From contig NZ_JAGYPJ010000002.1 of the NCBI RefSeq assembly GCF_018343695.1, forward strand, positions 561 through 64,560: a stretch of DNA of 64,000 nt. Direction: 5' to 3'. The DNA comes from Lederbergia citrisecunda (GTDB taxonomy: Bacteria; Bacillota; Bacilli; Bacillales; Bacillaceae_C). The notes below the pieces were generated by a model. It saw only the letters and a list, made by a program, of their open reading frames with translations, was not told the origin of the DNA and did no database searches. Positions within the stretch are counted from its first letter, which is position 1. Each line of letters opens with the position of its first letter. This document shows, one piece after another, positions 1-9,127 of this stretch. Both the position numbers and the translations under genes were made by a program.

Positions 1-327
1 GGGAAGCCGTTTAAATGGGGTGGAACAACGACAAAAGGATTTGATGCTTCTGGATTTACTCAATATGTGTATGCAAAAAGTGTAAAGGTTACTTTACCGC
101 GTACGAGTGCTGATCAATTTAAAAAAGGTAAAGATGTAAAGTTGAAGGATCTTAAGCCAGGGGATTTAGTATTTTATAAAACAAACGGGAAGTCAGTATC
201 ATTTGTCGGAATTTATGTAGGGAAGCAACAATTTATTGGTGCAACATCTAATGGTGTTAAAGTTCAATCCATGAACACAACTTATTGGAAGACCAAGTAC
301 GCTGGAGCCAAAAGAATTGTAAACTAA
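1..327 (+). CDS. NlpC/P60-fold domain protein, C-terminal end only, catalytic residues lost
   Basis: The reading frame is open from the first base, so only the last 108 residues of a longer gene are present. The sequence follows the NlpC/P60 fold: a WGG...KGFDxSGF block, then LKPGDLVFYK, then a VGIYVG strand. The three catalytic positions of the family are changed. The nucleophile Cys of DCSG is Ala (codon GCT, residue 17 of the visible part), the His before VGIY is Phe, and the third His of the F-I-H-A strand is Gly. The fold therefore seems kept without D,L-endopeptidase activity, suggesting a binding or inhibitory role on cell-wall peptides. The N-terminus, including any signal peptide or SH3/LysM domains, lies outside the window. 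A living paralogue with an intact active site would be the usual comparison. Confidence 0.8.
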   Translation, partial: GKPFKWGGTTTKGFDASGFTQYVYAKSVKVTLPRTSADQFKKGKDVKLKDLKPGDLVFYKTNGKSVSFVGIYVGKQQFIGATSNGVKVQSMNTTYWKTKYAGAKRIVN

Positions 328-351
328 AAAAAACTTACAGGAGAAACTATC

Positions 352-465
352 ATGAAACGGGCCAAAATAAAGGAATTCATTCACTTTCTGATTTATATAT
401 TAATAGCTGTGTTCCTTTTCGGATTAGTTACTCTCCTCGTTATCTTTTTGTTTATCCAATCCTGA
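352..465 (+). CDS. small hydrophobic membrane protein, 37 residues
   Basis: A short ORF starts 24 bases after the preceding gene, with a clear AGGAG eight bases before its ATG. The product begins with a basic N-terminus (MKRAKIKEF) followed by about 25 hydrophobic residues, ending in FIQS. This is one transmembrane helix with the positive end probably inside the cell. The family is not recognised. The good SD and close spacing suggest cotranslation with the NlpC/P60-like gene, but an ORF this short could arise by chance. Confidence 0.45.
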   Translation: MKRAKIKEFIHFLIYILIAVFLFGLVTLLVIFLFIQS

Positions 466-635
466 TCTTCGTAGTGAATGTAACTAGGGAGATTTTTTAT
501 ATTAGAATGAAGCACTCTGTAATAGGTATCCTCTTAATATTAATCCAAGAAAAAAAAATAATATTAATTAGACGAAAAAGCTTGATTTTTAATAACATCC
601 TTAGTATAATTGATTTTGTTGTTCAATATTATTAT
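466..635. other. AT-rich spacer before the tRNA pair
   Basis: No ORF with an SD and no convincing terminator are visible here. The tRNA promoter must lie in its last 60 bases, but no box could be assigned with confidence. Confidence 0.4.
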
Positions 636-709
<74 letters not shown>

Positions 710-731
710 TTTTTTTTTTTGCGCGGATATT

Positions 732-807
732 GGTCCCGTGGTGTAGCGGTTAACATGCCTGCCTGTCACGCAGGAGATCGCGGGTTCGATTCCCGTCGGG
801 ACCGCCA
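732..807 (+). tRNA. tRNA-Asp (GTC)
   Basis: A 76-base tRNA with acceptor GGTCCCG paired to CGGGACC, anticodon GTC in CTGTCAC, T-loop GGTTCGATT, discriminator G and an encoded CCA. It follows the initiator tRNA by 22 bases. The two may form one transcript, although the T-run between them could separate them. Confidence 0.96.
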
Positions 808-824
808 TATGTAAATTTAAAGTG

Positions 825-852
825 AAAACGAAACTTAGTTTCGTTTTTTTTT
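825..852 (+). terminator. terminator after the tRNA genes
   Basis: The inverted arms AAAACGAAAC and GTTTCGTTTT enclose TTA and are followed by a T-run, 17 bases after tRNA-Asp. Confidence 0.8.
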
Positions 853-988
853 CATATTGGGAAAGAAAGTATATAATTTTTAAATAAGGTTTATATATTC
901 GCGGCGAGCCTTTTGTCAAAAAAAGCTCGTCGCTGAACAAGGCGCTTATGCTTTTCTAATTATCATGTACTAAAGAGGGAGAGTTCGA

Positions 989-1459
989 ATGGGAAGTTTT
1001 GAGTTTAAATCGAATAGCCCCGAAGACACGTATGCTATCGCAAAGAATTTGGGAAAATTGCTTCAAAAAAATGATATTCTTCTATTAGAAGGGGACCTAG
1101 GTGCAGGAAAGACTACTTTTACAAAAGGTCTTGCCGCTGGTTTAGAGATTAAAAAAAATGTAAATAGCCCGACTTTTACCATCATAAAAGAATATAACGG
1201 AAGGCTTCCGCTCTTTCATATGGATGTCTATCGGGTCGAAGATGGCTTTGAAGATTTGGGAATTGATGAATATTTTTTTAGTGGTGGGGTAACAGTGATT
1301 GAATGGGCTCATATTATAGAGGAACAGCTACCACCCGAACACCTGTCCATTTATATAACCCACGATGGTGATCATAACCGAAAATTGAAATTTGAACCGA
1401 CTGGGGAAAGATATGAAGCCTTATGTAAGGAGCTATTCAATGAAAATCTTAGCGATTGA
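989..1459 (+). CDS. tsaE: TsaE, ATPase of the t6A tRNA-modification complex
   Basis: A 156-residue P-loop ATPase that works with TsaB and TsaD to add threonylcarbamoyl to A37 of ANN-decoding tRNAs in the cytoplasm. Visible marks are the Walker A motif GDLGAGKTT (residues 35-43), SPTF after it, HMDVYR, and DLGIDEYFFSGGVTVIEW, all typical of the YdiB/YjeE family at normal length. An SD (GAGGGAGAG) lies just before the ATG. The gene heads a tightly overlapping group: its last 20 bases overlap tsaB, whose SD lies inside tsaE. In B. subtilis the orthologue is ydiB, in the same order. Confidence 0.97.
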   Translation: MGSFEFKSNSPEDTYAIAKNLGKLLQKNDILLLEGDLGAGKTTFTKGLAAGLEIKKNVNSPTFTIIKEYNGRLPLFHMDVYRVEDGFEDLGIDEYFFSGGVTVIEWAHIIEEQLPPEHLSIYITHDGDHNRKLKFEPTGERYEALCKELFNENLSD

Positions 1460-2141
1460 TACTTCCAATGATTGTTTAGGTATTGCACTTATTAGTGAAG
1501 AGAAAATAATTGGGGAATACATTACCAATATCAAAAAAAATCATAGTGTCCGAGTCATGCCAGCTATTGAGCGATTGCTTTCGGATTGCGAGACGCAAAC
1601 TTCCGATTTGAGTAAAATTGTTGTGGCACAAGGGCCAGGCTCCTATACTGGTGTGCGAATTGGTGTGACGATTGCTAAGACAATGGCTTGGAGCCTAGAA
1701 ATTCCATTAGTTGGGGTATCAAGTCTTGCAGTCTTAGCGGCTGCTCCCCGTTATTTTACCGGTTATCTTTGCCCTCTATTTGATGCGAGAAGAGGGTTAA
1801 TTTATACGGGATTATATAAGTATGAAAATGGTGTTTTAACGAATGTCTTGGAAGATAGAAATATTTTAGCAAGTGAATGGGCAAAGACATTACAATCTTA
1901 TCATGAACCTATTTTATTTATTGGAAATGATGTCCCAATTCATAAAGATACCTTTCAAGTTACATTGGAGGAAAAAGCGATTTTTGCACAAATTCCTGAA
2001 CAAAATCCTAGACCGGGTGAGCTTGGAATGTTAGGAAAAAATCTTCCAGCCGTAGATGTACATTCTTTTACTCCAAATTATTTACGTTTAGTAGAGGCAG
2101 AAGCAAAATGGCTGGAAAAACAGGAGCGAACAAATGATTGA
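1440..2141 (+). CDS. tsaB: TsaB, t6A complex scaffold subunit
   Basis: A 233-residue ASKHA-fold protein that dimerises with TsaD and is needed for t6A formation. It starts MKILAIDTSND, as expected for the family, and carries the GPGSYTGVRIGV block and the FDARRG motif. An upstream in-frame ATG at 1392 would add 16 residues, but the strong SD AAGGAGC 6 bases before 1440 and homology with the conserved N-terminus fix the start at 1440. It overlaps tsaE by 20 bases and rimI by 8, indicating translational coupling. Confidence 0.96.
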   Translation: MKILAIDTSNDCLGIALISEEKIIGEYITNIKKNHSVRVMPAIERLLSDCETQTSDLSKIVVAQGPGSYTGVRIGVTIAKTMAWSLEIPLVGVSSLAVLAAAPRYFTGYLCPLFDARRGLIYTGLYKYENGVLTNVLEDRNILASEWAKTLQSYHEPILFIGNDVPIHKDTFQVTLEEKAIFAQIPEQNPRPGELGMLGKNLPAVDVHSFTPNYLRLVEAEAKWLEKQERTND

Positions 2142-2601
2142 GTATGGGCAAGATACTTGTGAAATTTCGTTTCGGATTGCAAGGGAAGATGATATCGAAA
2201 GCCTTTTTGATATTGAACAAAAATCTTTTTCTGTTCCATGGCCAAAAGAAGCTTTTTACCAAGATATCATCAGTAATCGTTTTGCGCTTTACTTAATAAT
2301 GGAGTGTAATAGAAAAGTTGCGGGATATTGTGGCGTATGGCTTGTAATGGATGAAGCACATATTACAAATATTGCCGTTTTGCCTGAATTTCGTGGCCGG
2401 AAGCTAGGGGAGGCATTATTAAGAAAAATGATGTCTTTAGCTCAAGAAGCAGGTACAAAAACGATGACGCTGGAAGTCCGTGTCAGTAATATTCCAGCTA
2501 GATCCCTGTATAAAAAATTAGGTTTTCAAGAAGGCGGCATCAGGAAAAACTATTATACTGACAACAATGAAGATGCCATTGTCATGTGGGTGAAAATATG
2601 A
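2134..2601 (+). CDS. rimI: RimI, ribosomal protein bS18 N-terminal acetyltransferase
   Basis: A 155-residue GNAT enzyme. The acetyl-CoA-binding signature appears as [15 protein letters not shown], followed by [29 protein letters not shown], which is characteristic of RimI (RxSNxxAxxLYxxxGF). The family transfers acetyl from acetyl-CoA to the alpha-amino group of Ala1 of S18. SD AGGAGC stands 6 bases before the ATG inside tsaB. The gene sits between tsaB and tsaD as in many Firmicutes, and its TGA overlaps the ATG of tsaD. Confidence 0.95.
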   Translation: MIEYGQDTCEISFRIAREDDIESLFDIEQKSFSVPWPKEAFYQDIISNRFALYLIMECNRKVAGYCGVWLVMDEAHITNIAVLPEFRGRKLGEALLRKMMSLAQEAGTKTMTLEVRVSNIPARSLYKKLGFQEGGIRKNYYTDNNEDAIVMWVKI

Positions 2602-3614
2602 ATAAAGATTTAATCGTATTAGGAATTGAAACAAGCTGCGATGAGACAGCAGCATCGATTGTAAAAAATGGGACAGAGATTATATCAAACGTAGTTGCTT
2701 CACAAATTGAGAGTCATAAACGATTCGGTGGGGTCGTTCCTGAACTTGCATCTAGGCACCACGTTGAGCAAATGACGATCGTAATAGAAGAAGCATTGAA
2801 GCAAGCGAATGTTTCTATAAAAGAAGTTGATGCCATTGCTGTAACCGAAGGTCCAGGTTTAGTAGGAGCATTACTTGTGGGAGTAAATGCAGCAAAGGCT
2901 CTTGCATTTTCGCATCAAATTCCACTCGTTCCTGTTCACCATATTGCGGGACATATTTATGCGAACCGTCTTATGACCGAATTAACATTTCCATTATTAT
3001 CTCTAGTCGTTTCTGGTGGTCATACAGAATTAGTTTATATGGAGAAACACGGTTCCTTCAAAGTAATCGGGGAAACGCTTGATGATGCGGCAGGTGAAGC
3101 TTATGACAAAGTAGCTCGTACATTGCAGCTTCCTTATCCTGGCGGTCCTCATATTGACAGGCTTGCCCATGAAGGGAAACCAACTATTGATCTACCTAGG
3201 GCATGGCTTGAGGAAGGCTCATATGATTTCAGTTTCAGTGGTCTGAAATCAGCCGTTATCAACACTCTTCACAATGCTGAACAAAGAGGCGAGATCGTTA
3301 GCCCTGAGGATTTAGCAGCAAGTTTTCAAGCGAGTGTTGTGGAAGTCTTGACTGAAAAAACAATACGTGCCGCAAAAGAATATAATGTACGACAAGTTCT
3401 TTTAGCTGGTGGAGTTGCAGCAAATAAAGGACTGCGAAATTCTTTAACATCTACATTTAATAATGAGCCTGACATTGAGCTTGTTATTCCGCCACTTTTC
3501 CTATGTACAGATAATGCTGCTATGATTGCTGCAGCAGGTAGCATATTATTTGAAATGGGGAAAAGGGGCACAATGGAAATGAATGCTCATCCATGTTTAG
3601 ACATCGAAATATAG
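2598..3614 (+). CDS. tsaD: TsaD, tRNA threonylcarbamoyltransferase
   Basis: The catalytic subunit that transfers threonylcarbamoyl from its adenylate to A37 of tRNA. It is 338 residues with GIETSCDET near the start, the iron-binding HIAGH motif (residues about 111-115), SGGHTEL, and the DNAAM block near the C-terminus. An in-frame GTG at 2586 would give four extra residues, but the ATG at 2598 forms an ATGA overlap with the rimI stop and has GGGTGA as SD. This is the last gene of the four-gene group and is followed by a good terminator. Confidence 0.97.
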   Translation: MNKDLIVLGIETSCDETAASIVKNGTEIISNVVASQIESHKRFGGVVPELASRHHVEQMTIVIEEALKQANVSIKEVDAIAVTEGPGLVGALLVGVNAAKALAFSHQIPLVPVHHIAGHIYANRLMTELTFPLLSLVVSGGHTELVYMEKHGSFKVIGETLDDAAGEAYDKVARTLQLPYPGGPHIDRLAHEGKPTIDLPRAWLEEGSYDFSFSGLKSAVINTLHNAEQRGEIVSPEDLAASFQASVVEVLTEKTIRAAKEYNVRQVLLAGGVAANKGLRNSLTSTFNNEPDIELVIPPLFLCTDNAAMIAAAGSILFEMGKRGTMEMNAHPCLDIEI

Positions 3615-3620
3615 ATTTGT

Positions 3621-3657
3621 AAACCCATTAGATAAAAGTCTAATGGGTTTCCTTTTA
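3621..3657 (+). terminator. terminator of the tsaE-tsaD operon
   Basis: A twelve-base-pair stem AAACCCATTAGA / TCTAATGGGTTT with loop TAAAAG and a following T-rich stretch, 6 bases after tsaD. Confidence 0.9.
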
Positions 3658-3742
3658 TAAAAAAATGAACGAAAATGTCACTTAAAATGGTTATCCACCT
3701 ATGTATCGATCAAAATCATTGCTGCAATTAAAATGTCCACTG

Positions 3743-4249
3743 TTAGATCGATACAGAATAAACAAATACTTCTTTTCCCCATTTATTTATTGTTTTGATC
3801 GCTTTCATTCCAATTCGTTCTGCAACTCTCGTAGATGGAATATTATTAACATCGGGTAATGAGATCATCTTTCTTAATTTCAACTGTTCAAACCCATATT
3901 CCTTACAAGCTATTGCTGCTTCGGTCGCATATCCATTTCCCCAGGCACGTCTAACAAATAAATATCCAATCTCCATCTCAATGACACCATCTACTTCTTG
4001 AGGGACAATTCCACATTGCCCCAGAAAACCGCCTGTTACTTTATCCTCTACGATCCAGAGACCTACACCATATGTAGCATAATTATTTAGGGTCCAGTTA
4101 ATCCATTCGATCGTTTGTTTTTCATTTTTTGTTGAGGGATAGTATTTCATTGCTTCAGGATCTGAGAAAATTTCCATTAAATTCTCAACATCATCTTTTG
4201 TCATTTTTCTTAAAATTAATCTTTCCGTCGCTATGACTGGCGTGATCAA
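3743..4249 (-). CDS. GNAT family N-acetyltransferase, RimJ/RimL type
   Basis: A 168-residue acetyltransferase. It starts TERLILRKMTKDD, the hallmark of the RimL-like branch, and has the acetyl-CoA loop around RRAWGNGYATEA (residues about 104-115) and the late NIPSTRVAERIGMK segment. The substrate cannot be told from the sequence: an amino acid, an antibiotic or a protein N-terminus are all possible. The start is a TTG with a perfect AAGGAGGG seven bases upstream. The gene stands alone, convergent with tsaD, and separates tsaD from the ABC-F gene. Confidence 0.85.
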   Translation of the reverse strand: MITPVIATERLILRKMTKDDVENLMEIFSDPEAMKYYPSTKNEKQTIEWINWTLNNYATYGVGLWIVEDKVTGGFLGQCGIVPQEVDGVIEMEIGYLFVRRAWGNGYATEAAIACKEYGFEQLKLRKMISLPDVNNIPSTRVAERIGMKAIKTINKWGKEVFVYSVSI

Positions 4250-4436
4250 ATTTATCCCTCCTTCGATTAGTACAAATTAAATTCAATGTGATACTAGCAA
4301 GTCGATATGATGTTAATTGGCTGTTAGTAATTCCACAATTTTTATATTTATCTTAACATTTATCAACAATCAATATTTCCCGTGAAATACATTGTTGAGA
4401 TACACCTTTAAAGCAATCCGTTAATAAAAGTTTGAT

Positions 4437-4581
4437 TGTGGATAAGTTGTGGATATTTTCATAGGAGAAATGAGTAATCCCAACTGTTCACTTTTATTTG
4501 TGGATAAAATTCATTTTCATTGTGGATATTGTGGAAAAACCTTAAAATAACCCTTATTTACAGTATTATGTCTGTGAATAA
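4437..4581. promoter_or_regulatory. DnaA-box cluster
   Basis: Three exact matches to the DnaA box (TGTGNATAA, the complement of TTATNCACA) lie at 4437-4445, 4499-4507 and 4573-4581. TGTGGATAT near-matches lie at 4448-4456 and 4521-4529. All point the same way within 145 bases and none lies in a gene. About two exact boxes are expected by chance in the whole 64 kb, so the cluster is real. B. subtilis is known to have several DnaA-box clusters outside oriC that titrate DnaA, one of them (from memory) in the gcp-ydiF interval, which is this position. Confidence 0.8.
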
Positions 4582-4587
4582 CGTTGT

Positions 4588-4616
4588 GGAAAAAAACAGC
4601 ACCCATCACAGGTGCT
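4588..4616 (-). terminator. terminator of the ABC-F gene
   Basis: On the minus strand AGCACCT / AGGTGCT form a hairpin that includes the stop codon, followed by a run of six T. Confidence 0.75.
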
Positions 4617-6543
4617 ATTCTTGAAGAAGCTCTGAAACTTCTTCCCATTCTTCTAAGAGCTGATCCATTTCTTTCTTTATTCCTTCAATTTGTTCATTTA
4701 TTTCCATTACTTTTTCATGATCTTCAAATATATCAGGACGGCAGAGCAGCTCTTCTAGTTCAGTCATGTTCTCTTCCAAAATTCCGAGGCGTTCTTCTAT
4801 TTCTTCGACTCTACGTTTTCTTTGTCTTTCGAGTCTTTTTGTTTCTTTATCTTGCTGGAAGGAAGTTTTCGTTGTACGGCTTTCCGTTCGTGTTTTTTGT
4901 TGTAATTTTTCCGCGTCCAGCCTAGCGATTTCTAGCATCTCTGCTTTTTTCTCGACATAGTAATCATAATCTCCAAGATATTCTATCGTTCCGTTTGGAG
5001 AAAGCTCGACAACTTTTGATGCGATTCTGTTAATAAAATATCGATCGTGCGATACAAAGAGAATCGTACCTGGATAATCAACAAGAGCATTTTCAAGGAC
5101 TTCTTTACTATCTAAATCTAAATGGTTCGTCGGTTCGTCAAGGATTAGAAAATTGGCTTGTTCAAGCATTAAGATGGCAAGGGCAAGACGAGCCTTTTCA
5201 CCGCCGCTTAAAGTAGAGACCGATTTTTGCACATCATCTCCACTAAATAAGAAGTTACCGAGCATTGTGCGAATCTCTTTTTCTTCTTTTAGTGGATAAT
5301 GATCCCAAAGCTCTTGTAAAACAGTTTTATTGGAGGACAACTCTGCTTGTTCTTGGTCATAATAGCCAATCGTTACATTTGTTCCGTAATCGACTTCACC
5401 CGAGAGCAACGCAATTCTTTTAATAATCGTTTTTAATAAGGTAGATTTTCCAACTCCATTAGGTCCAACTAGCGCGATGCTATCTCCGCGAAAAATGGAA
5501 AAACGAATATTTTTCGATAAAGGCGTATGCTCATATCCAATGGCAGCATCTTTAACTTTCAACACATCATTGCCGCTTTGCCTTTCAATGTCAAAAGAAA
5601 TGGAAGCTGACTTATCCCCACTTGCAGGCCTATCCATTAATTGCATTTTTTCAAGCTGCTTCCGTCTACTTTGTGCTCTTTTCGTAGTAGAGGCACGAGC
5701 TAAATTACGTTGGATAAAATCTTGCAATTTCGCAACTTCATCCTGTTGTTTTTCATATAATTTCATTTCACGTTCATAATTTTCCGCTTTTTGCGCTAAA
5801 TATTTGCTGTAGTTTCCATAATACTTCTTTAATTCATGCATGGAAAGCTCATAAACTTGTGTTACGATTTTATCTAGAAAATAGCGGTCGTGCGAAACAA
5901 TTAAAATAGCTCCTGGATATCCTACTAAATATTGTTCTAACCAGGAAAGAGTTTCAATATCTAAATGATTCGTAGGCTCATCTAGAATCAATATATCTGG
6001 TTTTGTTAATAATAATTTTGCAAGGGCAAGACGTGTCTTTTGACCTCCGCTTAACGTCGCGATGCGTGTAGTATAATCTTGTTCATAAAAACGCAACCCG
6101 TGTAGGACCGAGCGAATATCAGATTCAAACTGGTAGCCTCCAGCTTCTTCAAATTTTAGTTGGAGCTGATCATATTCTCTCAATAATTTTTCTGTTAATT
6201 CGCCATGCGAACTATTTGCAAGCTCTAGCTCAATATTACGAAGATTTTCTTCCATTTTTTTTATATAATCAAAAACAGAAAGCATTTCATCCCAAATACA
6301 TAACGATGATTCCAGACCAGTATTTTGTGCTAAATACCCGATCGATACATCTTTCGGTTTTACAATTTGACCAGAATCATAGGATAAATGTCCTGCAATC
6401 ATCTTCAATAAAGTTGATTTTCCTGCACCATTTCGTCCGACAAGAGCAATTCTATCTTTTGTTTGTATTTCTAATTTTATATTAGATAATATTAATTCAG
6501 CGCCGAAGTATTTTGTCAGTTGTTGTACTTGTAGCAGCATCAT
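4615..6543 (-). CDS. ydiF: ABC-F family ATPase, YdiF type
   Basis: A 642-residue soluble ATPase with two ABC domains in one chain and no membrane segments, as in the ABC-F translation factors that act at the ribosomal E site. Domain 1 has Walker [10 protein letters not shown] (about 36-44), signature [12 protein letters not shown] and Walker [12 protein letters not shown] charged helical linker (about 240-310) corresponds to the P-site-tRNA-interaction motif region. Domain 2 has [21 protein letters not shown] and the same Walker B. A C-terminal coiled coil (about 545-642) is rich in Glu, Lys and Arg. The position equals ydiF of B. subtilis. SD AGGTGA precedes the first of two adjacent ATG codons. 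A housekeeping role is more likely than antibiotic protection, but sequence alone does not exclude the latter. Confidence 0.93.
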   Translation of the reverse strand: MMLLQVQQLTKYFGAELILSNIKLEIQTKDRIALVGRNGAGKSTLLKMIAGHLSYDSGQIVKPKDVSIGYLAQNTGLESSLCIWDEMLSVFDYIKKMEENLRNIELELANSSHGELTEKLLREYDQLQLKFEEAGGYQFESDIRSVLHGLRFYEQDYTTRIATLSGGQKTRLALAKLLLTKPDILILDEPTNHLDIETLSWLEQYLVGYPGAILIVSHDRYFLDKIVTQVYELSMHELKKYYGNYSKYLAQKAENYEREMKLYEKQQDEVAKLQDFIQRNLARASTTKRAQSRRKQLEKMQLMDRPASGDKSASISFDIERQSGNDVLKVKDAAIGYEHTPLSKNIRFSIFRGDSIALVGPNGVGKSTLLKTIIKRIALLSGEVDYGTNVTIGYYDQEQAELSSNKTVLQELWDHYPLKEEKEIRTMLGNFLFSGDDVQKSVSTLSGGEKARLALAILMLEQANFLILDEPTNHLDLDSKEVLENALVDYPGTILFVSHDRYFINRIASKVVELSPNGTIEYLGDYDYYVEKKAEMLEIARLDAEKLQQKTRTESRTTKTSFQQDKETKRLERQRKRRVEEIEERLGILEENMTELEELLCRPDIFEDHEKVMEINEQIEGIKKEMDQLLEEWEEVSELLQE

Positions 6544-6672
6544 TATTTTTTCACCTCTTGTTTCATAGTCAGTTTACCGTATAATGAATACTCTCGGCAA
6601 TATCTCAACCAAAGTCTTGAGAAAAAAGACAGCTTGGATGAAATAGTGTATGATAATAGAGAGGTGTTGGCA

Positions 6673-7173
6673 GTGAATGATTTAACTCATTTTAATGAGC
6701 AGGGGCGCGCTAAGATGGTTGATGTGAGTGGGAAACCTGAAACGGTGCGAACTGCAAGCGCCCAATCAAGTATCGAAGTGAATGAGATTATTTATGAACA
6801 TATAATGTCAAACAAAATAAAAAAAGGTGATGTTCTTTCCGTGGCGCAAGTTGCAGGCATAATGGCTGCAAAAAAAACATGGGAGATTATACCTATGTGC
6901 CACCCATTACCATTAAAAGGAATTAACATCTCATTTGGATGGAGAAAAAAGACAGATGAGAACTGGCAGCTGAACATACAAGCTTCAGTGAAAACAATTG
7001 GAAATACTGGAGTAGAGATGGAAGCTTTGACAGCAGTATCTGCTGCAGCGTTAACGGTTTATGATATGTGTAAAGCTGTTGACAAAAGCATGATCATAGG
7101 ACCGACGTATCTTATTGAAAAAACAGGTGGAACGACCGGAAAAGATTATAAACGACTATCTCACGATGATTAG
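6673..7173 (+). CDS. moaC: MoaC, cyclic pyranopterin monophosphate synthase
   Basis: A 166-residue enzyme of molybdenum cofactor synthesis that converts 3',8-cyclo-7,8-dihydro-GTP into cPMP. Conserved blocks are [43 protein letters not shown] (active-site His), and [27 protein letters not shown] near the end. A longer frame opens at 6634, but GAGGTG six bases before the GTG at 6673 and the family N-terminus (NDLTHFN) favour 6673. No other moa genes are in the window; solitary moaC next to rex is the B. subtilis arrangement. Confidence 0.95.
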   Translation: MNDLTHFNEQGRAKMVDVSGKPETVRTASAQSSIEVNEIIYEHIMSNKIKKGDVLSVAQVAGIMAAKKTWEIIPMCHPLPLKGINISFGWRKKTDENWQLNIQASVKTIGNTGVEMEALTAVSAAALTVYDMCKAVDKSMIIGPTYLIEKTGGTTGKDYKRLSHDD

Positions 7174-7194
7174 TGAAAGTCTGGAGGTTTTAGT

Positions 7195-7857
7195 ATGAAC
7201 GATGAAACAATGAAAATACCGCATGCAACGGCGAAGAGATTGCCTCTTTATTATCGTTTTATAAAAAATTTACATGCATCAGGAAAACAACGAGTATCAT
7301 CTGCACAATTAAGTGATGCCGTGAAGGTCGATTCGGCTACAATTCGCAGGGACTTCTCTTATTTTGGTGCTTTAGGAAAAAAGGGATATGGGTATAATGT
7401 AAACTATCTCTTGTCATTTTTTAGTAAAACGTTGGATCAGGATGAATTGACGAAAGTCGCACTCATCGGTGTTGGTAATCTTGGAACTGCATTTTTAAAT
7501 TATAATTTCTTAAAAAATAATAATACGAAAATCTCGATGGCTTTTGAGGTAGCTCCTGAAAAGATCGGAACAACGATTAGCGATGTACCTGTTTATGATA
7601 TGGCTGATCTAGAAAAAAGACTGAATGAAGAAGAAATATCAGCTGTCATTTTAACAGTACCTGCACCTGTGGCACAGCAAATTACAGATCGCCTTGAACA
7701 TACGGACGTGAAAGGGATTTTGAATTTTACACCAGCAAGACTTTCAGTCCCACCGTCTGTAAGAGTTCATCATATTGACCTTGCTGTGGAACTACAGTCG
7801 CTCATTTATTTTTTGAAAAATTATCCGAACGAAGACACGGAAAGTTCACAAGAATAG
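7195..7857 (+). CDS. rex: Rex, NADH/NAD+-sensing transcriptional repressor
   Basis: A 220-residue repressor that leaves DNA when NADH is high and so controls fermentation and respiration genes. The N-terminal winged helix carries the recognition segment [25 protein letters not shown] (two parts, about 45-70). The Rossmann domain has [12 protein letters not shown]. Length and both domains are typical. SD GGAGG is eight bases before the ATG and 21 bases separate it from moaC, so the two are probably cotranscribed. No clear Rex operator (TTGTGAAAT...TTTCACAA) was seen in the window. Confidence 0.96.
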   Translation: MNDETMKIPHATAKRLPLYYRFIKNLHASGKQRVSSAQLSDAVKVDSATIRRDFSYFGALGKKGYGYNVNYLLSFFSKTLDQDELTKVALIGVGNLGTAFLNYNFLKNNNTKISMAFEVAPEKIGTTISDVPVYDMADLEKRLNEEEISAVILTVPAPVAQQITDRLEHTDVKGILNFTPARLSVPPSVRVHHIDLAVELQSLIYFLKNYPNEDTESSQE

Positions 7858-7921
7858 TGGTTTAGGAATAGTCAAACGGAATATCATCATTTAAAATAAA
7901 TGAATAAGGAGGTGGGCGCAA

Positions 7922-8122
7922 ATGGTATTAGGTGCGATTGGACCAGGTAGTGCAATCCTAATCGGTATTGTTGCTTTGCTAATATTTGGCCCCAAAAAAT
8001 TGCCTGAACTAGGGAAGGCAGCTGGAAGAACTCTTCGCGAATTTAAAAATGCTACAGCAGGTTTGGCGGATGATGATGATAAAGAGAAAGAGAAGGATCA
8101 GAAAAAAGACGCCGACCAATGA
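7922..8122 (+). CDS. tatA: TatA, twin-arginine translocase pore subunit
   Basis: A 66-residue TatA/E protein: a short N-terminal membrane helix ([17 protein letters not shown]), the [21 protein letters not shown] hinge plus amphipathic helix (split around residue 30), then an acidic/basic tail of D, E and K. It forms the size-variable channel for folded Tat substrates. SD AAGGAGGTG is strong. It is followed after 15 bases by tatC, as in tatAy-tatCy of B. subtilis. Confidence 0.95.
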   Translation: MVLGAIGPGSAILIGIVALLIFGPKKLPELGKAAGRTLREFKNATAGLADDDDKEKEKDQKKDADQ

Positions 8123-8137
8123 TAGGATGAACGTGTA

Positions 8138-8896
8138 ATGAATCAAAATCATATGACGATTTTAGAACATATAGACGAATTAAGAAAACGGCTGATGATC
8201 ATAGTCGTTTTCTTCGTATTTGCCATTATCATTAGCTTTTTTATAGTACAACCTTTAATTAATATTCTTCAAAATGCAGCTGCGGCAAAAGATCTTACGA
8301 TGAATGCTTTTCGTGTAACTGATCCTTTTAAAGTATATATGAACATGGTGTTTATTTTGGCACTAATCATGACCTCTCCGGTGATTTTATACCAAATATG
8401 GTCTTTCGTAAGTCCGGGTCTCCTTGAAAAAGAACGTAGAGCAACATTAGGATACATTCCAGCTTCTGTATTTTTATTTTTGGCGGGATTAACATTTTCC
8501 TATTTCATTCTCTTTCCTTTTGTCATGAAATTCATGCTCGGCTTATCAAGTGACATGGGCATTACATCCACAATCGGGATCAACGAGTATTTTCAATTTT
8601 TATTTCAAATTACTCTACCATTTGGTTTTTTATTCCAGCTTCCAGTTGTTCTATTATTTTTAACAAGGCTTGGAATCGTCACACCGATGTTATTAAAAAA
8701 GATAAGAAAGTATGCGTATTTCGTGTTATTTGTTATCGCGGCACTTATCACACCACCAGACATCGTATCGCATTTGATGGTAACCGTACCACTTTTGCTG
8801 CTCTATGAAATTAGTGTGTGGATCGCGACAATTGGATATAAGAAAGCACAGGCTGCAGAAGCGGAGAGAAGAGCAGAGGAGAATCAGATGGTATAA
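8138..8896 (+). CDS. tatC: TatC, twin-arginine translocase receptor
   Basis: A 252-residue integral membrane protein with six predicted helices, the core that recognises the twin-arginine signal. The N-terminus has HIDELRKRL, the first cytoplasmic motif of the family. Further marks are FVSPGLLEKERR, FxxxFPF around SYFILFPF, and LITPPDIVS before the last helices. The SD is weak (AGGATGA, about 13 bases away). An internal ATG at 8153 directly before TILEHIDEL is an alternative start without a better SD. A bidirectional terminator follows. Confidence 0.95.
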   Translation: MNQNHMTILEHIDELRKRLMIIVVFFVFAIIISFFIVQPLINILQNAAAAKDLTMNAFRVTDPFKVYMNMVFILALIMTSPVILYQIWSFVSPGLLEKERRATLGYIPASVFLFLAGLTFSYFILFPFVMKFMLGLSSDMGITSTIGINEYFQFLFQITLPFGFLFQLPVVLLFLTRLGIVTPMLLKKIRKYAYFVLFVIAALITPPDIVSHLMVTVPLLLLYEISVWIATIGYKKAQAAEAERRAEENQMV

Positions 8897-8897
8897 C

Positions 8898-8930
8898 AAA
8901 AGAGGACGCCAGGGGCATCCTCTTTTTTAC
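8898..8930. terminator. bidirectional terminator between tatC and ydiK
   Basis: The stem AAAGAGGACGCC / GGCATCCTCTTTT has an AGG loop with A-run and T-run on either side, serving tatC rightward and ydiK leftward. Confidence 0.85.
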
Positions 8931-9127
8931 TTCTTATTTTTCTGTTTCTTTATCCTAAAATGCAGCCCAATCAGCCTAAATCCTGCACCAAAGTCAAAAG
9001 TGGCTAAAATGAGCAGTAAATATACGAAAAAATTCCAATCATTCATCGTTACTTGTTGGATTGCGAAAAATGTAAAGATACAACCAAGTACTAGATAAAC
9101 GACTCCTGAAAAAAACGGAGATCTCAT
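8927..9127 (-). CDS. ydiK: YdiK-like small membrane protein
   Basis: A 66-residue protein with two hydrophobic helices (VVYLVLGCIFTFFAI and FFVYLLLILATFDF) and a basic C-terminal tail (RIKKQKNKK). Its place between tatC and the CPBP gene matches ydiK of B. subtilis, whose function is unknown. The frame is open seven codons further upstream, but the ATG at 9127 overlaps the TGA of the preceding gene (ATGA) and has GGAGGG eight bases before it. Confidence 0.8.
   Translation of the reverse strand: MRSPFFSGVVYLVLGCIFTFFAIQQVTMNDWNFFVYLLLILATFDFGAGFRLIGLHFRIKKQKNKK

Noticed and set aside
4584-4925. 113-residue plus-strand ORF
   Set aside because: Antisense shadow of the coiled-coil end of the ABC-F gene.
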